Part shown: piece by piece, positions 24,055 to 32,700 of the stretch
Position numbering within the stretch: the first letter of the stretch is position 1
Layout: the number at the start of each line of letters is the position of its first letter
Origin: RYN-133 sp963708645
GTDB lineage: Bacteria; Actinomycetota; Actinomycetes; Mycobacteriales; Jatrophihabitantaceae
Reading direction: 5' to 3'
Length of the DNA: 64,000 nt
Assembly (NCBI GenBank): GCA_963708645.1
Contig: CAVPTA010000014.1
Span: 368,764-432,763 of the forward strand
Program-made: the position numbers and the translations under genes
The notes under the pieces: generated by a model
Told to the model about the DNA's origin: nothing
The model's database searches: none
The model's input: only the letters and a program-made list of their open reading frames with translations

Positions 24055-26602
24055 TCAGATGGAGATCCGCCAGATCCCCCGGCCGTGGGTTGCCGCGTAG
24101 AGCATCCCGTTCGGGCCTACCGTGACGTCGTTGACCGAGGCATTCGGCAGGTTGGTGCCGAGCCGCGACCACGACGTGCTCGCGCCGCGGCCCGCCTTCG
24201 CGGTGTACACGCCGGCGTCGGTGGCCAGCACCAGCTTGCCGCCCGACAGGACCAGCGCGTCGGAGGCGATGTCCGGGAGGTTGGTCGAGATGTTCTTCCA
24301 GGACGCACCTCCGTTCGTCGTCACGAAGACGTGACCGACACCGCCACCCGGGATCCAACGCCGCGAGTAACCGTTGAACACGACGTACGCGTGACTCGGG
24401 TGATTCGGGTCGATCGTCACGCCGGCGATGTAGCGGTTCGGCAGGTCCGGACATGTTGATCTCGTGCCACGTGCCGCCGTAGTTGGTGGCGATGCCCCGA
24501 GCGAATGTCGGGCCCGGGTTGCCGCCGCCGCCGACCCACGCCGCGTAGATCGTGTGTGCGTTGTTCGAGGACGCAAGCGCCGTTACTGCGTTGCCCGAAC
24601 CGGTGTCGTACTCGTTCTTCCACGTGCACGTCGTCTGCGTGCACTTGGTTCCCCACCCGGCCTTGGACACCCACACGTCCTGGCCGCCGAAGAGCCACGT
24701 GGTCTTCTTCTGCGCGTCGGGTGCGATCGGCGTGACGAACCGGGCACCCGGGTCACAATCGGCGCGCGGGCCACCTGTCAGGCCGGTGACCGTCTGAGCC
24801 GCGCACGACGGGCTGATGAAGTCGCTGAAGCTGTGGCCGCCGTCCGTGCTCGTGTACATCGTGCCTTCGGTGTACTCGCCGGCCATCCGGTTGGCGTTGC
24901 TCGGGTCGACGAGGACGTCGAAGCCGTCACCACCGGCCGCTTCGTTCATCTGTGCAGCGCCGGCGACCAAGGTCGACGTGCCGTTGTCCTGCAACCCGCC
25001 CCACATTCCGACGCCGTGCGTGCCGAGCTTGCCGGCCCGCGCGTCGTAGTACTGCAGCGAGCGCAAGGTGTTGTTCAGATCAGCCCAGGTGCCGTCGTTC
25101 TGGTTGGCGTCCGAGAGCGGACGGCTGTAGACACCACCGTCGTTACCGATCACGATCTTCCCGTTCGCGATCATCATCGCGTGCTGGTCGGGGTGCGTCG
25201 TGTTCGGGCAGGTGCCGTTCTGGTCGCACGCGTAGTTGTAGTTCCAGTACGGGCTGGCCGTGACCCACTTGGCGCCCCCGCTGTTCGACTGATACACCTC
25301 TTCGAGTCCGGCGTAGACGTGGTTCGGGTCGTGCGGGTCGACGGCGAGATCCTGGTTGTACCAGGTCTGCACGCCCGGCGTACCGAAGGTCGGAGCGGCA
25401 GAGCCGGAGTTCTGGAGCTTGGCCGAATCGGCGATCAGGGTCCACGGCCCCGCCACACTTGCCGGGTTCCCGCTCGACTTGAAGATGCCCTGCAATCCCG
25501 TCGTGGTCGGGTTTTCGACGATCGCGTAGAGCTTGGTGCCGCCGGCCGAGTAGGCGAACGTCGTCCGTCCGATCTCGCTGGTGTCGATGGCGCCGGTCGG
25601 CGTGACCTTCGTGAAGGTACGACCACCGTTGGTCGACTTGTAGAAACCGTTCGTCGGCAACGCTTCCGAACGCCACGCGTTCGCGGCGATGACGTCCTGG
25701 CCGTGGGTGCCCGGAACGATCTGAACCGAGGTGACCTGGTTCGGGTAGGGCGGGTTCTGCGGCTCGCCTGCCGGGTCGAGCACCTCGGTCCAGGCGCTCT
25801 GCGAGGCGCCCTTGCGCCACAGGCCGTCGTTCGTCGCCGCGTATGCCGTGCCGCGGTTGTCGAAAGTCAACTGGAAGACCGTGTGCGAGACGAGCGGGTT
25901 CTTCCCGCCGACGTTGCCGACCCGCGTGTAGCTCTTGCCGCCATTGGTCGAGCGATAGACGCCGGTGCCTGCATAGCTGTCCTGGCTGGTGTTGGCTTCG
26001 CCAGTGCCGACCCACAGCGAGTTGTCGATGGGGTCGACTGCGAGCGCGCCGATCGACAGCGAAGGCATGTTGTCGAAGGTCGGCTTCCAGTGCTGGCCGT
26101 GGTCGCTCGTCGCCCAGACGCCGCCGTCGGCAGTGCCGGCGAACCATGTGCCTCCGGCGTCCTGAACGAGCGCGGTGGTGCGACCGCCGACGATGGAGAA
26201 CCCGGCACCCGCGTTGCCCCAGAACGGGTCGGTGAAATTGGAGGGCTCGGCGTTGTAGGGCGCGGTCGTCATCTCGCGCCACGCCCCGCCAGACGTCGGC
26301 AGAGACTTGGCTGCGTTCACCGCGCTGATGACTGCCTGGCCGGAGACGCTGGCAGCGGGTGCAGACCGTTCGAACGCGTACTGCTCGGCCTGATCCTCGA
26401 GATCGCCGTCCTCGCCACCACGGTCGCCGTCGGCCTTGCGCGCCGCGGCACCGTGCCGCGCAGCGTACGCGGCGAAGGCCTGCTCACGCGCGGCTGCGCC
26501 GGACAGATGGCGGCCGTTCCCGGCGAAGGCCGCCCCCACCGGAATCATGGTTGCGATCGTTGCCGCCGCGATGACGGCCACATGCATAGTGCGACGTTGC
26601 AC
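24055..26602 (-). pseudogene. Secreted sialidase/VPS10-like beta-propeller gene with one +1 frameshift
   Basis: GTG 26602, with a GGGGAG site upstream, opens a signal peptide (VAVIAAATIATMIPVGAAFA). The product has many BNR/Asp-box repeats: STNGGKSYTRVG, STNGGRTFTKV, STDGGHSFSDF and others of the S-x-D/N-x-G-x-x-W/F type, as in sialidase-like and VPS10-type exported propellers. After WHEINMS the frame goes wrong; the true continuation (LPNRYIAGVTIDPNHPSH to GRGIWRISI) is in another frame ending at 24055. Deleting one base in the GG run near 24446-24450 restores an 848-residue protein. The uncorrected frame runs on to 23951. It may be a recent knockout or a sequence error. Enzyme activity is not predictable. 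Confidence 0.85.
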
Positions 26603-26724
26603 TGCACGGCTCCCCTCAATGGCCGGCTACGGCCGGCATGCCCTGATTGGTGCAGCACGCGCCATTAGGACGGATGCCGCGAACAACATATTCACCACAC
26701 TGACGATCAGGGAAGGGGCAATCC

Positions 26725-27567
26725 TCAACCGAGTTCGCGCAGCGCACCCACAACCGCAGTGGTCATTGCCGCACGTCCCGCCGCCAGGTAGTGGCGAGGA
26801 TCGACGAGAGAGCTGTCGGTGAGCGCCGATCGGAGGGCTCCGGTGAGCGCGACATTCAGCGCGGTTCCGATGTTGACCTTGGTGATCCCGGCGGCAATCG
26901 CCGCGCGTAGTTCGGCTGCGGGGACACCGGACGAGCCGTGCAACACGAGCGGGACGGGCAGCCGGGCGTGCAGCGCTGCGATCAGTGCGTCGTCGAGGTG
27001 CGCCGTGCGCGAGGTCATCGCGTGCGAACTGCCGACCGCGACAGCGAGCGCGTCGACGCCGGTGTCGGCGACGAAGTGCTGTGCTTCGTCGGGGTCCGTC
27101 CGAGCACCCGGCGCGTGTGCGCTGACCGTCTGATCGGGCTTGCCACCGACGTAGCCGAGCTCCGCCTCGACCCACAACCCGGCATTGTGTGCCGCTGCAC
27201 TGACCCGGCGCGTCTGCTCGACATTATCGGCGTAGGGCAGCGCGCCTGCGTCGAACATGATCGAGCTGAATACCGAATCGAGCGCCTCGTCGGCCAATGC
27301 GGCGTCGGTGACATGGTCGAGATGCAGCGCCATGCCGACGTCGGCGTTTCTGGCGACAGCCTCAGCGGCGAGGGCGATCGGTTCGAGCCGCCCGCCGTGA
27401 TAGCGCACCGCGTTCTCGCTGATCTGCAAGATCACAGCGACGCCGGCCGACGATGCCGCGGCAGCGATCGCCTCGGCGTGTTCAAGGGTGATGACGTTGA
27501 ACGCCGCGACCGCCCCGTTGCGTGCCGCCGCGGCGGCAACGAGTTCGCCCGTGCTGACGACGGTCAC
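26725..27567 (-). CDS. Class II ketose-bisphosphate aldolase
   Basis: The 280-residue protein is a zinc-dependent class II aldolase of the fructose/tagatose-bisphosphate type. AFNVITLEHAEAIAAAA is the N-terminal signature, ALHLDHV has the catalytic Asp and zinc-ligand His, VEAELGYVGG is conserved, and VLHGSSGVP and KVNIGTALN form the phosphate site. It cleaves a ketose 1,6-bisphosphate to dihydroxyacetone phosphate and glyceraldehyde 3-phosphate. The neighbouring kinase and SIS gene suggest tagatose 1,6-bisphosphate as substrate. The GTG start overlaps the upstream kinase stop by four bases. It is the last gene of a four-gene operon. Confidence 0.92.
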   Translation of the reverse strand: MTVVSTGELVAAAAARNGAVAAFNVITLEHAEAIAAAASSAGVAVILQISENAVRYHGGRLEPIALAAEAVARNADVGMALHLDHVTDAALADEALDSVFSSIMFDAGALPYADNVEQTRRVSAAAHNAGLWVEAELGYVGGKPDQTVSAHAPGARTDPDEAQHFVADTGVDALAVAVGSSHAMTSRTAHLDDALIAALHARLPVPLVLHGSSGVPAAELRAAIAAGITKVNIGTALNVALTGALRSALTDSSLVDPRHYLAAGRAAMTTAVVGALRELG

Positions 27568-28472
27568 GGCGTCAATTCCTGCACGGCGATTCCACGACGC
27601 AGCTCGTCGTAAGCGGCGATGTCGACCTCGCCGGCGTGCGGGCAGAGCACCGCGGCAGCGGATAACGCAACGGCGTCACGAACGAGTTCGCCGAGATCGA
27701 TTCCGGCGACCAGACCACGTGCCAGGCCGGCGACGAGCGCGTCGCCCGCACCGGTCGGGTTTCCTGACACGAGCGGCGGGCGAACCGTCCATGCCCGCTC
27801 GGACGTTGCGGCGATCACGCCGTCTGCACCTCGCGAAACAACGACCGTTGTGCCGTACGTCGCGGCGAGTTCCGGTGCAGCCCGGTGCGGGTCTGTCTCG
27901 GACGAGCAGTCGGCCAGTTCGTCGAGGTTAGGTTTGACCATGGTGGGACGCGCGTCGAGCGCGTGCCGCAACGCCGGTCCGCTGGTGTCGACGAGCACCG
28001 GAGTGGTGTGGCTGTGGCACAGCCACACGAGCGCGCCGATGCCGTCGATGGGCGCGCCCGACGGCAGCGTGCCACTGACGACGACTGCGTCGGCCGCCGC
28101 GATAAGGTCCGTGGCGGTGCGGACGAGTTCGTCCCAACAGTCGATGACGGCCGGCTCCGAGATCAACGTGGCCGCGCCCGACGACTCGTCGAAGACGGTG
28201 AGCGTGCGACGCGTCGGTGTCGTGGTCTCGACCGGGGTTGTCAAGACTGCGAGCTCGGCGAGGTCGGCTGCGAACCGGGCGCCGTCGGAACCGCCGACCG
28301 GTGCCACTAACCGGGTGTCGACGCCGAGCTGGTGCAGCACCCGGGCCACATTCACGGCCTTGCCGCCCGGGCGGTGGGTGACGCGGTGCGCGCGGTTCGT
28401 CGCGCCCGGCACCAGCCGCTCGACGTGATACGTCACATCCAGAGCGGGGCTGGGGCAGATGCAGAGGATCAC
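27564..28472 (-). CDS. PfkB-family hexose-phosphate kinase (1-PFK/tagatose-6-P kinase type)
   Basis: The 302-residue PfkB kinase is of the 1-phosphofructokinase/LacC branch: PSPALDVTYHVERLVPGATN at the start, GGKAVNVARVLHQLG (the first PfkB signature) and GNPTGAGDALVAG (catalytic Asp and anion hole). The context of a ketose-bisphosphate aldolase immediately downstream and a SIS protein upstream favours tagatose 6-phosphate or fructose 1-phosphate as substrate. The GTG start overlaps the SIS gene stop (GTGA). The specificity cannot be settled from sequence. Confidence 0.9.
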   Translation of the reverse strand: MILCICPSPALDVTYHVERLVPGATNRAHRVTHRPGGKAVNVARVLHQLGVDTRLVAPVGGSDGARFAADLAELAVLTTPVETTTPTRRTLTVFDESSGAATLISEPAVIDCWDELVRTATDLIAAADAVVVSGTLPSGAPIDGIGALVWLCHSHTTPVLVDTSGPALRHALDARPTMVKPNLDELADCSSETDPHRAAPELAATYGTTVVVSRGADGVIAATSERAWTVRPPLVSGNPTGAGDALVAGLARGLVAGIDLGELVRDAVALSAAAVLCPHAGEVDIAAYDELRRGIAVQELTP

Positions 28473-29389
28473 GACCCTGGTCGAGCGTCCTCGAGCAGAA
28501 CCGAGCGCGTCAGCTGTCTCGGCCGGTCAGGGTCGAGCCGGGCGGCCTTCGCGCGTGCCACCGCGAGCAGCTGCGCGCGGACGAGATCCGCGACGGGATC
28601 GAGCTCGTCGTTCACGAGCATCGCGCCGGTCGCGCGGATGTCGTCGACGATGCCGTCGACGGGCCGTCCGAAGATCCACACCGCACGACCTGGCTGCGCG
28701 ATCGCGATCGGCCCGTGCCGGTACTCCATCTGCGGGTACGCCTCCGTCCACGCCTGGGCAGCCTCGCGCAGCTTGAGCCCCGCCTCGAGCGCCATGCCGT
28801 ACGCCCAACCCTGTCCGAGGAACGTCATCTGCTCGGCATCGGCCGTCCCCGCCGCCAGCGCGAACAACCCGTCGAGCACGGCCTGCGCCTGCGCGATCAC
28901 CGCTTCGGCGTCGGGCTCGAGCCCGCTGCGCAACAACATGAATGCGGTCGTGGCGAACAAGGTCTGCACGACGGATTGCTCGTCGGCGAAGTCGAGGACG
29001 ATCGTTTCGTCGGCCGCGGCACCCACCGGCGAGTCGACAAGTGCGGTGATCGCGGTGACCGGCGATCGAGTTGCCTCGATTGCTCGCACGACTTCGGTTG
29101 TCGTGCCGGACCGCGATATGGCCACGACGCGGTCGTAGCGACGTGCCGCGGGGAATTGGCTCGCGGCGAAGTAGTCGGTCTCGCCGAAGCCGAGGCTCTC
29201 ACGAAGTTCCGCGTAGGCCGCGGCCATGAACCATGACGTGCCGCAGCCGATGGCAGCCACGCGTTCGCCGCGGTGCGGCAGGATGCTCACCGAATCGTTG
29301 CCGAGCGCATGGGCCTGTTGCCACGCCAGCGGTTGACGGCGGATTTCGCTCTCGACGTGCGAAATCGTCGGGCTGACATCGGTGGTCAT
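28469..29389 (-). CDS. SIS-domain sugar isomerase/deaminase (AgaS-like)
   Basis: The 306-residue protein has two SIS (sugar isomerase) domains. The first has AAIGCGTSWFMA and AISRSGTTTEV (phosphosugar-binding Ser/Thr loop), the second the GQGWAYGMALEAGLKLREA and YRHGPIA motifs of the GlmS isomerase half. It lacks the glutamine amidotransferase domain, so it resembles AgaS or FrlB-type aminosugar-phosphate deaminases/isomerases. The expected reaction is conversion of galactosamine 6-phosphate to tagatose 6-phosphate, which the neighbouring kinase and aldolase would then process. The start ATG 29389 overlaps the upstream kinase stop by four bases; the open frame upstream of it lies within that kinase gene. 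Confidence 0.88.
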   Translation of the reverse strand: MTTDVSPTISHVESEIRRQPLAWQQAHALGNDSVSILPHRGERVAAIGCGTSWFMAAAYAELRESLGFGETDYFAASQFPAARRYDRVVAISRSGTTTEVVRAIEATRSPVTAITALVDSPVGAAADETIVLDFADEQSVVQTLFATTAFMLLRSGLEPDAEAVIAQAQAVLDGLFALAAGTADAEQMTFLGQGWAYGMALEAGLKLREAAQAWTEAYPQMEYRHGPIAIAQPGRAVWIFGRPVDGIVDDIRATGAMLVNDELDPVADLVRAQLLAVARAKAARLDPDRPRQLTRSVLLEDARPGS

Positions 29390-30342
29390 CGGTGAGTCAA
29401 GTCCTTCCAACTGTCCAGTTCCTCGCGACGCGGCTGCCCAGCCGTGCCGCCGACGGCGCCGACCGCTCGGGCCCCGGCCACGAGAGCGCCGGCCAAGCAT
29501 GCGGACAGGTCGAGGCCGCGGAGCCGGCTGTCGATGAACGCAGCGTCGAACGTGTCGCCGGCGCCGGTGGTGTCGACAGACTCGGTCGGGACGGCAGGCA
29601 ATTCGATCAGCTCGTCGTGCGGTCCGACGGCGAATGCACCGGCCGCGCCGTCTTTCACCACGACCAGCGGACCGCGCGCGGCGAGCGTCGCCGCGGCGCG
29701 GTGTGGGTCGGCTTCGCGCGCGAGCGACACGACCTCCCTGCTGTTCGGCAACAGCACATCGAGGTGTGGCAGCAGCGCGTCGACGCCCGTCCAGCTTCCG
29801 GCGGGGTCGTCGTTCGTGTCGAGGGACGTGGTCAGTCCGCGAGCGCGGAGTTCGGCGAGCACGGCGGCGAGCGGCTCGGCGAGCGCCGGCAACAGGAACA
29901 GTGCCGAGATGTGGACGTGCGTCAGCGATGGGCCGAGCCGGTCGGCGGCCGCGCGTACCTCGTCGGCGGTGAGTGAGCCGATCGCACCCGGCAAGGTGAG
30001 GATCGCTCGGTCGTCGTTACGCGAGAGGACGACCGTCAGCCCGGTCGGCTGGTCACCGCGATGCAGGACCGGCTCGACATCAACCCCGGCCGCGGTGAGG
30101 TCGGCGCACACCTGCCGGCCGAACACATCCGAGCCGACGGCGGCGACAAGCGACACGGGGCGGCCCAGGCGGGCGAATCCGTGTGCGGTGATGCCGGCCG
30201 AACCACCGATGAGCAACGTGGCCTGCTCGAGCAGCTGCTCGGCCTGCCCGAATCGCGGGACCACGTCGCCACGTAGGACGAGGTCGGGGTTGAGGTCGCC
30301 GACGACAAGCACGCGTGCTGCATCGCGCCGATCGACGTCCAT
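29386..30342 (-). CDS. PfkB-family carbohydrate kinase (ribokinase-like)
   Basis: The 318-residue ribokinase-like protein has VVGDLNPDLVLRGDV at the start, a GGSAGITAHGFARLG signature and DTTGAGDTFDAAFI with the catalytic Asp. It differs from the second kinase in the operon, which suggests it acts first, on the free sugar delivered by the ABC transporter (for example galactosamine, N-acetylgalactosamine or another hexose). It is the first gene of the operon, divergent from the GH4 gene at 30441 with about 98 bases between. The start at 30342 is ATG. Confidence 0.9.
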   Translation of the reverse strand: MDVDRRDAARVLVVGDLNPDLVLRGDVVPRFGQAEQLLEQATLLIGGSAGITAHGFARLGRPVSLVAAVGSDVFGRQVCADLTAAGVDVEPVLHRGDQPTGLTVVLSRNDDRAILTLPGAIGSLTADEVRAAADRLGPSLTHVHISALFLLPALAEPLAAVLAELRARGLTTSLDTNDDPAGSWTGVDALLPHLDVLLPNSREVVSLAREADPHRAAATLAARGPLVVVKDGAAGAFAVGPHDELIELPAVPTESVDTTGAGDTFDAAFIDSRLRGLDLSACLAGALVAGARAVGAVGGTAGQPRREELDSWKDLTHR

Positions 30343-30411
30343 GGGGTCATCCTCGCTGATCTGTGCACGTCATGTCCAGAACCGTGCACAGAATCTGCTC
30401 GGTCTTGCTCG

Positions 30412-30422
30412 TTTTGCGCGAA
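30412..30422. promoter_or_regulatory. Candidate operator, copy 1 (GH4/kinase intergenic region)
   Basis: TTTTGCGCGAA lies between the divergent kinase and GH4 genes. Close variants appear before the DeoR gene and the transporter operon, so the element may be the DeoR-family regulator site. This is inference from recurrence of a short motif. Confidence 0.4.
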
Positions 30423-30440
30423 GCGTGCCATGCTCGATCG

Positions 30441-31733
30441 GTGACCACGGTGTGCTTCGTCGGCGCCGGTTCGGCGGAGTTCACCCGCCAGCTGCTGCGC
30501 GATCTTCTCGAGTACGACGACCTCGACGAGCTGACCCTCGTCATGCATGACATCGACCCGCGGCGGCTGCAGCTCGCCGAAGGGCTAGCTCGGATCGCGG
30601 TCGAGCGTCACGGCCGACCGGCGACCGTGCGTGTCGATGCCGACCTGCGCAGCGCGCTCGCCGGCGCTGACTTCGTCATCAACGCCGTGAACATCGGTGG
30701 GCACGCGGCGACCCTCGTCGACTTCGAGATACCGGCGCGCTACGGAGTGCGCCAAACCATCGCCGACACGCTCGGCGTCGGCGGCATCTTCCGCGGCCTG
30801 CGCACGTTCGTCTTCCTCGACGAGCTTGCGAGTGCGATGCGTTCGGTCTGCCCGGACGCCTGGCTGCTGAACTACACCAACCCGATGGCAATGAACATCC
30901 AGTATCTCGACATGCAGCATCCCGACATCAAGGTTCTCGGGTTGTGCCATTCGGTGTTCTGGACAGTGCACGACCTGTGTGAGCTCATCGAGGTGCCGCT
31001 CGACGAGGTGAGTTTCCACAGCGCCGGCGTGAACCACCAGGCGTGGATCCTGAACTGGGAACGCGAAGGCCAGGATCTCTATCCGCTTCTTGACGAGCGG
31101 ATCGCCGCCGACGCGGAACTGCGCAGGCGAGTGCGCGTCGACATGTACCAGCGCCTTGGTTTCTACCCGACCGAGACGAGCGAGCATTCGAGTGAATACG
31201 TGCCCTGGTACCTGCACGACGAGCGTGAGATCGAACGGCTGCGGATCCCGGTCGGCGACTACCTGACGATCAGCGCCAACAACGTCGCCGACATCGAGGC
31301 ACTCATCCCGCAGGTTGCCGCCGGCCAGTACGTCGAACCCGAGGAGGAAGCCGCCGAGTACGCGCCGCAGGTCATCCACAGCATGGTTACGGGGACCGCC
31401 CGCACGATCCAGGTCAACGTCGCCAACGCCGGCCTGATCCCCAACTTCGCGGCAGGAGCGGGCGTCGAGGTGCCTTGTCGTATCGACGCGTCCGGGCCGG
31501 TTCCCCGCGAGGTCGCGGCCTTACCTGCGCAGTGTGCCGCGTTGAACCAACACTTCCTGTCTGTCGTCGACCTCACCGTCCGGGCCGCGACCGAGGGACG
31601 TCGCGATCACATCAGGCAGGCGATGATGTGCGACCCGAACACGTCGGCGACGTTGTCTGTCGAGGACATCGCGCGGCTCGCCGACGACATGGTCGCGGCG
31701 CACGCGACGCTGCTACCCGAAGGTCTGCGCTGA
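30441..31733 (+). CDS. GH4-family glycosidase (alpha-galactosidase-like)
   Basis: The 430-residue protein is glycoside hydrolase family 4: VCFVGAGSAEF is the NAD-binding loop, LNYTNPMAMN and GLCHSV (metal-ligand Cys) and GVNHQAW (metal-ligand His) are the active-site motifs. GH4 enzymes need NAD+ and a divalent metal, and oxidise then eliminate at C3; many are alpha-galactosidases or act on phosphorylated sugars. The intracellular location and ABC importer fit cleavage of an imported oligosaccharide. GTG 30441 begins at the NAD loop; the frame open from 30363 encodes unrelated residues. It ends one base before the convergent DeoR stop (TGATCA). Confidence 0.9.
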   Translation: MTTVCFVGAGSAEFTRQLLRDLLEYDDLDELTLVMHDIDPRRLQLAEGLARIAVERHGRPATVRVDADLRSALAGADFVINAVNIGGHAATLVDFEIPARYGVRQTIADTLGVGGIFRGLRTFVFLDELASAMRSVCPDAWLLNYTNPMAMNIQYLDMQHPDIKVLGLCHSVFWTVHDLCELIEVPLDEVSFHSAGVNHQAWILNWEREGQDLYPLLDERIAADAELRRRVRVDMYQRLGFYPTETSEHSSEYVPWYLHDEREIERLRIPVGDYLTISANNVADIEALIPQVAAGQYVEPEEEAAEYAPQVIHSMVTGTARTIQVNVANAGLIPNFAAGAGVEVPCRIDASGPVPREVAALPAQCAALNQHFLSVVDLTVRAATEGRRDHIRQAMMCDPNTSATLSVEDIARLADDMVAAHATLLPEGLR

Positions 31734-32513
31734 TCAAACGGGCTGACCGAGCGGGACGACATGCACGCGCGGGCCGAGGCGTTGTAGTTCGGTCACGTCG
31801 TGGGGCTGCACGTGCGAGTCTGTGACGATGTCCGATGCCGTCGCGATGTCGGCGATCTTGGCGAAGCCACGCTTGCCGATCTTGCTTGAGTCGGCGACGA
31901 CGATCACGCGTTCGGCGGCGCGCACGAGTGCCCGGTTGGTGTGCGCCTCGACCTCGTGGTGGGTCGTCAGGCCGGCGCTCGCGCTGACGCCGTCGACACC
32001 GATGATCGCGATGTCGAGGTTGATGTTGGCGAGCGTCAGTTCTGCAAGCGGGCCCACGAGTTCATACGATTCGGCGCGGGCGCTGCCACCACACACCACG
32101 AGTTCGATGTTCGACCGCACTGCCAGTTCGGACGCGATGTTGAGCGCGTTGGTCACTACGCGAAGGCCTGACCGCGACGCCAGCGCGCGACCAACTTCGG
32201 TGGTGGTCGAGCCGCCGTTGAGCCCGACGGAGCTCACATCGGTGGGTACGAGTGCGACAGCAGTCTCGGCGATCGCCCGCTTCGCGTCGTAGTGCTGGCC
32301 GCCCCGGTATCGCATCGGCAACTCGTACAAGACGCCCGACGCGACCGCGCCGCCGTGTGTGCGGGTGAGCAACTTCTGCTGCTCGAGCAGGTGCAGGTCA
32401 CGCCGCACCGACGCCTCGGACACGTCGAGTTGTTCGGCCAGGCCCGATACGCCGACCGAACCGTGCTGGTTGAGCTGCTGAAGGATCAGCCCGAGGCGGT
32501 CCTCTTGACGCAT
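31734..32513 (-). CDS. DeoR-family transcriptional regulator
   Basis: The 259-residue protein has an N-terminal HTH (VSGLAEQLDVSEASVRRDLHLLE) and a DeoR C-terminal sensor domain (GLNGGSTTTEVGRAL, VTNALNIASEL, VVADSSKIGKRGF), which in the family binds a phosphorylated sugar. It is likely the local regulator of the sugar island. ATG 32513 is preferred; GTG 32522 in the same frame is also possible. It is divergent from the transporter operon and convergent with the GH4 gene, with no gap. Confidence 0.92.
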   Translation of the reverse strand: MRQEDRLGLILQQLNQHGSVGVSGLAEQLDVSEASVRRDLHLLEQQKLLTRTHGGAVASGVLYELPMRYRGGQHYDAKRAIAETAVALVPTDVSSVGLNGGSTTTEVGRALASRSGLRVVTNALNIASELAVRSNIELVVCGGSARAESYELVGPLAELTLANINLDIAIIGVDGVSASAGLTTHHEVEAHTNRALVRAAERVIVVADSSKIGKRGFAKIADIATASDIVTDSHVQPHDVTELQRLGPRVHVVPLGQPV

Positions 32514-32523
32514 GGCGTGCACG

Positions 32524-32534
32524 TTACGCGCAAA
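32524..32534. promoter_or_regulatory. Candidate operator, copy 2 (before DeoR gene)
   Basis: TTACGCGCAAA (reverse complement TTTGCGCGTAA) lies just upstream of the DeoR start. It is close to copies 1 and 3. An autoregulatory role is inferred from recurrence only. Confidence 0.4.
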
Positions 32535-32666
32535 CCCGTGTTCACTTCGAGCACAAACTGCCTCGGGTCAGGACTCGATTTCACAGCCGAGTACGACGAA
32601 TTGACGGCGACGACGGGTTGACCGTCGCGAGAACACCGTGCAAAGCTGAGCAGCGAACACGATTGA

Positions 32667-32677
32667 TTGTGCGCGAA
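32667..32677. promoter_or_regulatory. Candidate operator, copy 3 (before transporter operon)
   Basis: TTGTGCGCGAA lies 24-34 bases before the binding-protein start and is preceded by CGAACAC (32654-32660), giving an imperfect inverted arrangement. It would overlap a promoter or the transcription start of the transporter operon. Confidence 0.4.
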
Positions 32678-32700
32678 TCAACATTGGTGCCGAGGAGTTC

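Noticed and set aside
26622..26637. GCCGGC-TACG-GCCGGC hairpin between the propeller gene and the aldolase gene
   Set aside because: Only 6 bp, no T-run, and a location upstream of one gene and far from the stop of the next; not enough to call a terminator.
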